From positions 378,570-442,569 of the forward strand of contig JAODTK010005896.1 in NCBI GenBank assembly GCA_026419785.1: a DNA stretch of 64,000 nt, given 5' to 3'. This DNA comes from Sclerodactyla briareus (taxonomy: Eukaryota > Echinodermata > Holothuroidea > Dendrochirotida > Sclerodactylidae). A program made the position numbers and the translations under genes. The notes under the pieces are model-generated. The model made no database searches. It saw only the letters and a list, made by a program, of their open reading frames with translations, and had not been told where the DNA came from. Position 1 is the stretch's first letter. Each line of letters opens with the position of its first letter. Positions 13,410 through 23,142 of the stretch are shown here, piece after piece.

Positions 13410-13895
13410 TCCTTGCTGTGAAGAGTAAAGGAAACTTGTTGGGTCTATATCGTTCTTCTGGTGCCTTGTCTTTTTTGGATCATTTTAATGTTCAAACAAT
13501 TCCCGTGCGTTTTTCTCTTATATTAGGGGGAAGCAGAAGGTTAAAGATAGCATTGGTCCATTGTTGGATCCTGATACTGGTACTACGGTTGGGAAGTCGG
13601 GACATGTCAGATATTCTCAATAATTTATCTCGCTGTTGGTGAATCACCAGAGGCTCAAGCATGGCAGATCTCCTGGCCCGGATGCTGTTTACCCCTTCTT
13701 TTTGAAGTCTCTTGCAGACTATCTCTATACTCCGTTGCGACATTTCAATATAACTCCGGAGGCAGGTATTGTTCCTGATGATTGGAGGAGGGCGAATGTT
13801 TGTCTCATTTTCAAGAAAGGTAACTGATCTCTTTCGAGCAATTACAGGCCTGTCAGTAGACACACGTATCGTTTTGTAAGGTGATGGAATCGATA
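13410..13895 (+). pseudogene. LINE reverse transcriptase, N-terminal part
   Basis: From about 13,515 the plus strand encodes KDSIGPLLDPDTGTTVGKSG in shifted frames, then at 13,636-13,827 SPGPDAVYPFFLKSLADYL and VPDDWRRANVCLIFKKGN. These are the standard blocks 1-2 of non-LTR reverse transcriptases (the KSPGPDGI and WKxAxVxPIFKKG motifs). After a frameshift come NYRPVS and CKVMESI. The sequence then stops abruptly at a foreign insertion. The catalytic YxDD block is not in this part. Confidence 0.85.
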
Positions 13896-13910
13896 GGAAA
13901 CGGCCCCCCC

Positions 13911-14410
13911 TTACCCCGACCTCTCCTGTCGGGACCTCCGGACCGTCCCGAGGTGTAACGACACCCCGTTCAGACCCGGCCCCGACCTTACCAGTCCGGC
14001 CTGGACAGGCCAAGACGAGCCACTTCGGCCCGCCCCGCCTGAGTCGGTCCCGACCTTACCTGTCGGGACCTCCGGGCCGTCCCGAGGTGTAACGACACCC
14101 GTTCGGGCCCGGCGCCGAGGGAAGGACCGGCAGAGCCGGCCTCCTCGACGTGCGAGACAACCAGGGGCTGTCCCGCCGGCTTTAGGGTTTTTTTTCAGCT
14201 CCTGCCCACTGGCCCCCGAAGGGGCCAAGCTCGGGTCCAGGGGGATAGTCCCCCCTGGACCGTTCCTCTTCTTCGAGCGCCGCCCTATCACTGGGCCTTC
14301 CCTGCCGTCGGTAGGTAGTTTTCGTAGACAGGCGGCTCCTCCCAGCGTCCCTCTGTCCCTGGTAGCGAATGGCCGGAAGGTATCCGGTGCCGACACACTT
14401 CCCGTATCTG
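13911..14410 (-). repeat. GC-rich block with a 134-bp direct repeat
   Basis: Base composition jumps to a strongly GC-rich value. The block GGGACCTCCGGACCGTCCCG starting at 13,931 recurs with one mismatch at 14,065 (134 bases apart). On the minus strand both copies encode Gly-Val-Val-Thr-Pro-Arg-Asp-Gly-Pro-Glu-Val-Pro-Thr-Gly. A 313-codon frame (13,911-14,852) joins this to real DIRS protein, but the half from this block has biased Gly/Pro/Arg/Ser composition and is probably not a functional domain. Confidence 0.7.
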
Positions 14411-14439
14411 AGGAAAGTCCCGCTACTGAAAACTGGGTC

Positions 14440-15150
14440 CACTTGCGATAGTAGGTATCATATTGTTGTCTTGTACTATTTCGCCAAGACGCGTTCAGGA
14501 TATCAGTGGAAACTGATGAGAGACCTCGGCTTCGAAAAGCTTGCCGGATAACTGGCACGCCAGGAGACGCAATTGAGGTGTTAACGGATGACTCATCCTT
14601 GTCCCCGGAAGGTGAAGCAGACATTGGGTCTGTGGAAGAACCAGTGGATGGCCAATCGGGTACCACCACAATACCGCTGGCCTGATCTAATCTGACCTTT
14701 TGCAAAACTTTGCCAATTAACCCAAATGGTGGAAAGGCACAGAAATAAAAAGATGCCCAATTCACTGAAAAGGCATCTATAAAATGCGCTGCAGGGTCTG
14801 GTTTCCACGATACGTAATTGTGGAGTTGGGTATTATATTTAGACGCAAACAAATCAATTTCTGGGGCGCCAGACGTTGCCCACTATGGACTCGAAATTTG
14901 ATCGCTGCAACATCCACTCAGCGTGTCGTTTACAGGGGTCACGTGACAGCCTATCTGCCTACAACGTTTTTGTGCCTGGTAAATGCGTTGCTGATAGCCA
15001 TATATTTCGTTGTATGGCCCACCGCCATACCGATTTAGCAATGGAATTGCAAGTTTTAGAATGGCATCCGCCCATGTTATTAATATAGGAGACCGATGTC
15101 ATATTATCTGTTTGAATACGAATGTGTGAATTTCTGCAGCCACTTGTCAA
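14440..15150 (-). pseudogene. DIRS RNase H and following domain
   Basis: Reading leftwards on the minus strand, 15,150-14,959 gives IRIQTDNMTSVSYINNMGG and then RNIWLSATHLPGTKT, the RNase H of DIRS elements (the QTDN acid and the xHxPG end are visible). From 14,852 another frame gives YVSWKPDPAAHFIDAFSVNW, AFPPFGLIGKVLQKV and WRNSTRQQYDTYYRKW. In DIRS families the first two belong to the domain between RNase H and recombinase, and the last is the very start of the tyrosine recombinase. Similarity ends there, about 14,415, so the recombinase itself is missing. Confidence 0.85.
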
Positions 15151-15189
15151 GGACGCCAGTGCATGGAAAATGGCTTTTAACTCTAGCGC

Positions 15190-16020
15190 ATATTACATGA
15201 ATCTAAAGAGGACGTCTGTATCCCATTTGTCAAGCTATTTCGCAATGAGGCTTTAAAAGGACGGCACCCCAGCCTTCCAACGATGCATCCGTTTGAATAA
15301 TTAAGGTCTGGGTCCCCAATCACTATATTGCGACATGCCTTCGTTAGATTGGTTTCCCACCAAGTCAGGTCTGACAAAGAAGCTGCTGAAAGAATCATAT
15401 TGTCATCAAAATTCCCGTGAGCCTGGGCCAGAGCTAGCACCTTGTCCTTTCCGATTGACCTGTAGAAAAGGGGCCATACCTAACCCCAGGAAAGAGGGAT
15501 ACAATATGGCCAATAACTGTAGCCACCTCCCTAACGGAAGGCATCATTCGTAAGTGGGATAGGGCTGGTTTCAGCAGTTTTGTAAAAACATCTAGGGGCG
15601 GAAGTGATACCAATTCCACATAAATCGTAAATATTTCCGTGATAGAACATGCATTGGTACAGAATAGTACGCGTCCCGAAGGTCCACAGAGGCCATAAAG
15701 CAGTCTTTCTGCAGTAGTTTCAAAGCAGCGGGCAGGCCATCCATCTTAAAATGCCGATATTTTATAAACCCATTTAGCCTTTTGAGGTTGAAAATCATTC
15801 TGTGCGACCCGTTCTTCTTTGGGATGACAAAAATATTAGAAACATATTCCCCAGGGGAATGCTGGGCATGCTCTATTACCCTTTTAGAAAGTAAGGTCTG
15901 CACCTCTTTTTCAATGACGCGATGCTCCCCGTCTGTACGCACTGGCTCGGACGGGGCATGTTCTTGGGAGGGTGCGAAGCGGTCAAATTCAATTTGACAC
16001 CCTGTGATATATTCGATTAG
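15190..16020 (-). pseudogene. DIRS reverse transcriptase lacking its YxDD segment
   Basis: On the minus strand, 15,942-15,592 encodes the finger and palm blocks: VSNIFVIPKKNGSHRMIFNL and MASVDLRDAYYSVPMH, which contains the first catalytic Asp. A frameshift follows, then FTKLLKPALSHLRMMPSVRE and ATVIGHIVSLFPGVRYGPF. In intact DIRS proteins some 70-90 residues, including the YIDD catalytic motif, lie between SHLR and the PSVRE-like block. Here the two are directly joined, an internal deletion. The next frame (15,440-15,183) carries LALAQAHGNFDDNM and the linker towards RNase H. The copy cannot encode an active polymerase. Confidence 0.85.
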
Positions 16021-16135
16021 TTTTTATCTGATGTTAACTCCTGCCAACGTGGAAGGAATCGCTTTATTCTGCCACCAATGGCGTCTGTGGTACCTTCCGT
16101 TTGTACAACATTATCGAAAATCTCACCTTGTACAT

Positions 16136-17215
16136 TCACTTCCGTTGTGCCAGCTGTTTGATACGGCATCGGGGCGATTCTTGCCTCACCTGGCATTGCC
16201 GCCTCCGTAGTTCAAAAATGCCCCCGGCAACGGAAAACCTGACCCCGACTCGTGGGAACTGATAACGGCTCGTCCCTCTGCCTCTACCCCGAGAAACATC
16301 GCTTACTCGGGACGATATCTTACTCGCCTCTTCAATATCCTGTAACTTTTGCGCGACATTATCCCCCAACAACATGGTGGTCACGGGGTTAGACCGATGC
16401 ACAAGGAGCGGCATTCCATCTTCAATCTGAGCGCAACGCTTCCCTGCGAAACTGATTAAGCTCCATGTTGGCGTTTCCCATGAGCGCCATGGCGTTTCGA
16501 ACTTTAATCACAACAGCCTCGAGAGCTCCCTGAGCATCCATATCTCATCTAACAAAGTGGGTAGGCTTGTCAGGGCCTTAATATTCATAACTGTATGTTC
16601 TGTAACTTGACAATCTTCCGGCCTGTGGCCCCCCTCGCATACCATTCCAGAAAACACCATTGATCTGATTGTTTTGTAACATTTCCACATTTACGGGCAT
16701 GTCATAGCAGGCCAGGAGCTCCTTGACCTTGTGATCAGGTAGGCGTTGGGTTAATAAGCTATCTACCATTTCCCTTAACTCGGGCCCCACTGGTTTCCCC
16801 GGTTTCTTACTTTGGTCCAGGGAAGGAGGTCAAATCTCCATGAAACTTGTCGTCCCCATCCCCTTGTGGAGTCGAGTCAAAGGGAATCTGGCACTGTAAA
16901 TATGGCGTCGTCCGAAACCAGATCCTCTAGCGTCCAGCACCGCCAGCACAGAGGTGCCCGGACTATAGGGGTTTTTCAAGTTAGAAAACCCGCTTCATTG
17001 TGAGCCAATACCCCGCCCCGACCCCCGATTGGCCAACTGCGTAACGACCCGCAAATTTTTTCCCGAATGGCCTTTTTCACGTCAACCTCCGGGGATGTAT
17101 CTAAAGCAGGAGGAACCCTACCGATGGCCCTTGTTGAGCCGAAAGCCGTCTGTATTAGTTCTCCTCATCCCCGAGGACATGGACGTCTTCGCCAATTGCC
17201 CTGTAATAGCCATCC
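16136..17215 (-). pseudogene. DIRS ORF1 (Gag-like) remnant
   Basis: On the minus strand, frames at 17,200-16,136 encode Gly-Asp-Lys-Phe-His-Gly-Asp-like sequence, then GPELREMVDSLLTQRLPDHK and VEMLQNNQINGVFWNGM, and finally an Arg/Gly-rich tail (SRGRGRGTSR). This order (acidic N terminus, a GPEL...LL helix block, basic C terminus) is that of the ORF1 of DIRS elements, which lies just upstream of the reverse transcriptase, as here. Stops and frame changes occur at several points. Confidence 0.75.
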
Positions 17216-17661
17216 CGTGACTATATAGCCAAGCAGTGATTTCACCGGAAATCAAAAACAGACCTAGGCCTATATATCTTGTATAAAGGGGGGGGGGGGG
17301 GGGCTACCCGGCTATACTACTCTCAAATTTGACCACCTTCCCGGCAGCCGTGACAAAATTACGTTACCTCGATAATTCCGTTGAACCGCACTCAAAAAAT
17401 ATTAATGAGCCAGCTCGTACACACACTAGAGCGGGCGGCGTATTTTCCTCATTGAAACGCAGTACAGAGTTAACAAGTCCAATCAATAAGGTAATCACAG
17501 CTTGTTTCAATAGCGTAAGCTGTCCCAACACTAAGCCTACACAGGTACTGTAAGGACCGCTCGGAGCGATCCGTGGCCCAGCAAAGGTGAAGAAAAGCAC
17601 TGACACAAGCGGTGAAATAAGCTATCTCTGGGATGCGAACTCTGTTGGTTACGTAAGAGAT
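17216..17661. other. Right part of the insertion, unassigned
   Basis: It contains a 16-base poly(G) run (17,288-17,303) and no coding motif. It could be the 5' untranslated or terminal region of the DIRS element. I found no inverted match to the left part of the insertion. Confidence 0.5.
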
Positions 17662-17790
17662 AATCGATTAGTTCGGGATCATTATGGTTAACCCATTTCG
17701 ATGGGAAGACTCTGATTAGCAACTCCCAGCATGGTTTCAAAAAAGGTCGTTCGTGTTTGGCTAATTTTTAGAAATGGCATGGAAGATGTT
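17662..17790 (+). pseudogene. LINE reverse transcriptase, continuation after the insertion
   Basis: The plus strand reads Val-Arg-Asp-His directly after the duplicated AATCGATTA, continuing the Met-Glu-Ser-Ile that ends at 13,895. Then LTHFDGKTLISNSQHGFKKG and RSCLANF follow, the block 3 motif (SQHGFxKGRSCxTNL) of CR1-type reverse transcriptases. A stop follows at the next codon, then Gly-Met-Glu-Asp-Val-Ile in another frame. Similarity is lost near 17,790, so the rest of the polymerase is gone. Confidence 0.85.
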
Positions 17791-18049
17791 ATCAACAGCG
17801 TTGCTCGGCAGCAGCATTAGTAACATCTTCTGTGAATTCTACAGCATTAGTATTATCTTCTGTATAGCAGGTTCCGTCTGTAGCAAACAGAGCTCTATCA
17901 TATATCCAAAAAGTTTTTTTTTCGTCTCCTTTTTTGAAGACTTGAACTTTGACATCGTCATTACATGTTGTTGCCAACATTATTCGAACAATCGCATAAA
18001 TTATGCAAATTAGGATACTTCAAGAGGTGTTATATTACGCTGAAATGCA
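17791..18049. other. Short unassigned segment
   Basis: The minus strand has a 62-codon frame (17,980-17,792) with a natural-looking mix of residues (many Thr, Asp, Glu, Lys), but I recognise no family and see no splice sites. Confidence 0.4.
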
Positions 18050-18242
18050 TCACCATGTATCTCCGATCAAGCTTTCCAGGCATTTTCAATAGCTAAATAT
18101 TCGGAGAGTATGATCTCTCGGGACGAAAGTGGGATACGCATCGACAAATCTTCACATATACCTCCACATAAAGTCTCGCAATAAACGGTTCCACGGTTCA
18201 GGAGATATGAAACCGCACAAACCGGACGGACAGACAGACAGC

Positions 18243-18273
<31 letters not shown>

Positions 18274-18525
18274 AACACGCGCGAGATTAAAGTAATCACT
18301 ATGACTCTCCTTGAACAAAGTTCAGGCGAGGACAACATGGATGTGAATGCATAACGTTTCCACGGTCATGGAGATTTATCGAAACCTCACAAACGGAAAC
18401 GTGGACAGACCAGACACGCCACCACCACACACACACAAAACACAAACACACACACAAACACGCGCGGATAAAGTGATCCTATGACTCTCCTTGAAAAAGG
18501 TCAGGCGAGACAACATTGGATGTGG
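18050..18525 (+). repeat. Dispersed repeat copy 2, with a 169-bp internal tandem duplication
   Basis: This matches the blocks at 10,380-10,650. The unit from 18,186 (CGGTTCCACGGTTCAGGAGA) through a CA run to TTCAGGCGAGGACAACATGG recurs from 18,355 with scattered differences. Both units contain GGACAGAC, CA repeats, ACACGCGCG and ACTCTCCTTGAA. Confidence 0.8.
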
Positions 18526-21005
18526 ACTGAAGCTTGGAGAAAAATAACGCCCCATTCAGCCAAAATTCCTGTAATTCCAACTACCTCGGCGTTACGCGCC
18601 TGGTCGAAAGCTTAAGCTTCTTCTCAAGACATAGCGCGAGATCCGGTAGTTTGAGCAACAACCGAACCGGAGGTCAAAAGAGAGCAAAAAAATTGGCATT
18701 CCGCAAACAATAAGAAGAATACTATCCATAGGCAGCACACTTCTCAAATTCATTAGGACTGATTATGACCAGTCCACATTTTTTTGGCCATAAATTGTGT
18801 TAATTAGACAACGTGTAAACTGCAAAAAAACTGGTCCATTGGCGGATCACATATGTACCATTATCAAGAAGAATCGTCGACAGGAGAGTTCTTCGGGAAG
18901 ATGAATACTTTACATTTCCATAACTAGCGTTTTATGTCATGTTCCATTTTGTGATCTGTTTCGGCCTAGGCCCCTTTTTGGCACGCAAGTGTTGTGGCTT
19001 GCTGATGTTAATTTTTCTCTTATTACTAACATAGCGCCTCGCTTTTCTAAAAGTTCGGGTTTGAAAAGAACGGATAGGGAAAGAGCGCCATGTAATGTCG
19101 AAAACGTGATTGTATTCACTATTCCTATATAGTAATTTTATAGGCCAATTAGCATTTAGTAGATTTGCTCTGAACTTTTTAATTCCTAACCAGATAGGGT
19201 GACCCTGAGATATCATGACAGGAAGTAAATGCATGTTTAAAACAAGGTCCATTGCATCATAGATTGAGAGGGAGCAAGTCACTCTTAAGAAATCATCATC
19301 GATTGTCCTGATAGTTTTGAAAAAAGAAAGAATCCTGACTTATGGAAGGTCACCGGATACCGTGACAACATTCAAGTTGTCCATGCCCCTATCTGTTACG
19401 CAGGAAAAAAGAGAATTTCTTCCAGGGCTCATGCATGTGTGGCTACTGCTAGTTCACGTCGGTCTAGCCTCAAAAACAAATGATCTGTTGGCTAAACCAG
19501 TAGCGAGAAAATCCTGATCTAAATTGGACGTAAGTGGGCCCAACGATAAATCAGCCTTCTCCCAGTCAGTTTTCTACTTTTTCCTAGCTTGCCTGGACTC
19601 TGGAGTCAGGTGCGTATATACATAAAAATTCCAGGGGGGGGGGGGTGTTGATCATTTCTGAGGGGACCACAAGATTTTCGTGTGAGACCGATTCTATTAT
19701 CGGTTTTGTACCAGAGGCGGCGCCGCCGTGCTGGCGTGGAGGTACTCTGGTTCCCCGACTGGGTTGGCCCAGTCGTTCCCCCCTCCCCTTTGAAAATTTT
19801 GTGGTTATCATCTTAGGATCAATAGATTGCTGTACGCTGGATGTGAGCTATGACACGTGACTTTTCGAAGTGCTTGGACCTTAATTCAGATAATGATGAC
19901 TGGTACAGGGGAGACTGAGGAAAATTAGAATTCACACCATGGTCTTGCATAGCCCGTCAGAGCTGATTGCCAATATTTAATAATTGTACGAGGGTGGCTA
20001 AACTTGGTCACACAGCCATCAAGTCGAATCAATTTCCGGCACCAGTGGCATCACCAGACATTTGTGGGAAGGGCACGGAAAATACTACCTGAGCGTAGCC
20101 CCCCAATAGGTTGGCGCGGAGCGTACAAGGAAATGTTTTGTTTGCGCAAAGCCCCCAGATGACCGGGAACTTGACCTCTCCCGAGCGTTTGAGGCTGCAG
20201 TATCAAGCTTCAAACGGGGCCTTTTTGATCACAAAATTCTGAATCGGAGAAAAAGTTTTAATTTGTCAGACCTCGGTCTCTTATTGATGCCCGTACTGTT
20301 TTTGCCAGAATGTTCAATATTTGTGCTCCACACTACGTAACCAGTTGGGCGCGAAGCGCCCGTAATTTTTCCGGGTTTTCCCCGGCACATCTGAGGAAAC
20401 AGGATCTCACCAGGAAATTTGGGACATTCAGCCATCTTCAGCTCTATGTCCCAACCATGATATGACGTCAGTAGCAGTACACTGGAGAAAAATGTCGTTG
20501 ATAATTGAAGCAGTCTGATAGCCTAATTACTGCAGTTCCAAATCGGTGCTGTGGTCGAGGGAGTGGGGAACGGACGGAGGCTAAAGGGTTTTTAGTAATC
20601 AAAAAGAGGTGGACTGTGGTTTTCAAGGTCAATGGAATGTGGTGGTATATTCCTAGTATTTCACCTCACAGATATGTATGGAGTTAGGGAGCCAATATAT
20701 AGTAGAAATTCCCATAGAGGATGCGGAGATGACAGGAAACGACGGAACAAAATCCACCACTAGTACACGCGCGAAGCGCGAATTTTTCCATTTTTATCGC
20801 ATTCGAGGCGAATTTGGCACAATTACTGCCTTCCTTGTGATAACTTTTGTTGTGCTTCGCCAGATCTATTTCAAACTGGAAGTCGAATACTGACTACAAA
20901 TTTTTTATTATATAGTAGGTCATGACTATACTTCGTCATTTTTCACACTAACTCGAGCGGAGACCGACTTTTTGTCGCCTAGAGACCGACTTCTGGTTTT
21001 TTTTC

Positions 21006-21028
21006 ACGGGGGGGGGTCCCCCCCCCGT
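21006..21028. repeat. Nine-G/nine-C hairpin
   Basis: ACG followed by a G run, one T, a C run and GT: eleven-base arms that are perfectly complementary around a single central base. Confidence 0.9.
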
Positions 21029-23113
21029 ATTTACGCCCCTGTCTGGAGTATTTGTGGATACATTAGCCTAGATCGCCAGCCTTAGCCACTTTCACACAAA
21101 CTGAGGACCATCCTGTTCCAGGCTTTTCTGCATCCTAATAGTGAGGGAAGCAAATGTTGAATTACCAACTTATTCCCCCCCCCCCCCCCCCCACCAGCCT
21201 AAGGCTATACCTCTCCAGTGCAGTGATGTTTGCATACTGTTTGTTAGGTTGTGTTTGAACTATTCCACTGTTTGGTTTTGATTTGCTGCTAAAATTTTCA
21301 AATTTTGGGGTTAAATAATGTGGCAATCAGGCCCCAAAATGGCCCCTTCAGTTTCAGGCTCCTAGCTCTAGTGTAGCCCTAACTTAGTTTGTACAATGCC
21401 TTCGACTTAGTTTCGAGTCCACTGACATCCAGTGCGAGCTGTTGTGGAATTAGTGTGCAGCGCATTTTCCCAATACCACAACAGTATGCTATGCGGTCAC
21501 CTTTGTTTCTCTACTAGATGGGATGAATTCATACCGGGACAGTGAGTACCTGCCTGTTTCGAATCGAGGTTACATCCTGAAGAAAAAAAATCACCCCAGT
21601 TGGGGAAATTCATGTGCTGTGGCCTGCTAATGAGAAAAATCCTTAACCTGAATTTTCTTGGGGTCACTGACAGAAGTTCCTTTTCCCGTAACCCCATCAT
21701 GTGCTACAGACTGCTCCCACCCCCCTCCCCCCCCCCCAAGGTGCATAGCTAAATCAGTTGCATTGGGTAGGAATGTCGAGCAGCTGGGCGGTCATTGCTG
21801 TCAAGTATATGATCCGGCATCCTTCGGCTTCGTTTTTTTTCCTTTTTTTCTGCAGCTCCTTTACTTCAGCTCCTGGCAATCTTCTTCAGACTCCAGCTCA
21901 GTTAGGGCTCATACTAGGGTCAACTCTCACCATATCACAGTCAATTTAGAGTCGTGTGTTGCCGGTTTGGCAAATTGTCAGCTGTAACGCTAGGCCTGGG
22001 CTTGCCTGAATAACCATGGGCCATGTATAGCCCATGCTCATACCATCCAGGCCCAGGTTTGTCTTGTTGTTTTTGATGGAATTTTTGAAAATAAAGCAGT
22101 GTAATTAGGAGGGAAATTTCTTGATTTGACACAACAATTAGGCCCTTCCTTTCTAAAATTTGGATCTCTACGATCGGGACCTGATAGCTGAAAGGATCTG
22201 TTGCCATGAAGTCTTTCCTGATTTGGAATTAGCAAAACTGCAATTTTGTCACAGAGTGGCAACATAGTGGATAATAGACCAGGTATCACACCCCCCCCCC
22301 CCCCCCTCAATGGAATATGGAGGCCACACAGTGAATTTTGCTGATGGACACTCAATTTAGATCCGTCCTAGAATAAAAGTTTTTTCTAATTGGAAATTTG
22401 AGCTGGTTTATTGCAATAGAATATCCTGCTCCGTAAAACTGACCAGTTCTGTGCCATTTTCCCGACCCCCACCCTCCATTAAGGTAGCACACCACCATCA
22501 CACTTGATGTACATCCGCCGGGTGTTCCCCTTCAAAAAAAATAGATCCTGAATTTTTCTTTTGAGACCCGATTATGAGGATTTATCTTGTCTGCTGGATC
22601 GTATTCCGAGTACATTCAGAATTACAGACGATGTAATTGCACAATTTTCAGCTTCCATGGGCCACAGTCAAGAAAGGGGTTTCCCCAGTGCCAGAGGTCC
22701 GAAACATATCCGCTGATTTAAAGTTGCTCCAGCTCAAATGGTGGGTTGCATGCGCTTGGCGCCATTTCCCACTGGTCCTCTACAGGGTTGGTGCAATGCA
22801 ATGCAATGAATGATGCAATGCGGCGTCATGATAACAGGGAGAGGGAACCAAAAAATTAGGCCTCCCACGAAAGACGACACTATTGCACGCGGAGCATATT
22901 ATCTCATCCAGGGGGATGCCGGATTTGTCAACGGGGGGGGGGGGGGGGGGGGGGGAGGGGGGGGGGGGAAGGGTCACCATCTTGCGGAGCGCCACCTCGG
23001 TTGGCCGGAATGTTTATTATACTCGCACTATCGGTTAAAAAACAAAGTGCCTGCTCGTTGTGAAATTACACCTCTGCACTCTACTGAAAAATATCGACTT
23101 TATTGAATTTAAA

Positions 23114-23142
23114 CATATATAAACCAAAACGGTTTATATATG
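23114..23142. repeat. Perfect 12-bp inverted repeat
   Basis: CATATATAAACC, a 5-base AAAAC loop, then GGTTTATATATG. The arms are exact reverse complements. It lies in AT-rich sequence with no gene next to it. Confidence 0.9.

Larger units (their letters stand above)
10865..13895 (+). mobile_element. CR1-like LINE, 5' and central part, interrupted
   Basis: Three coding blocks of a non-LTR retrotransposon lie in the right order on the plus strand: ORF1 with a Cys pair and SGNH-like end (10,870-11,570), an apurinic-type endonuclease (11,665-12,130) and the start of a reverse transcriptase (13,515-13,895). The last block stops at the codons for Met-Glu-Ser-Ile. The reverse transcriptase resumes at 17,662, beyond an inserted DIRS element. 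Reading frame changes occur throughout, and a (TG)n run sits inside ORF1, so the copy is dead or the assembly is noisy. Assignment to the CR1/L2 group rests on the SGNH-type ORF1 and the reverse-transcriptase style. The exact clade is uncertain. Confidence 0.8.
13896..17661. mobile_element. 3.77-kb insertion into the LINE, carrying a DIRS element
   Basis: The LINE reverse transcriptase is interrupted exactly here. AATCGATA (13,888-13,895) precedes the insertion and AATCGATTA (17,662-17,670) follows it. This looks like an 8-9 bp target duplication with one indel. The interior contains a minus-strand DIRS retrotransposon (14,415-17,215), a GC-rich block at the left (13,911-14,410) and unexplained sequence at the right. 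DIRS elements normally integrate without duplications, so either the duplication is chance or a different carrier element moved the DIRS copy. Confidence 0.65.

Noticed and set aside
22780..23106. Pro-rich and Gly-rich ORFs on the two strands
   Set aside because: Both are translations of the 22,933-22,968 poly(G) run.
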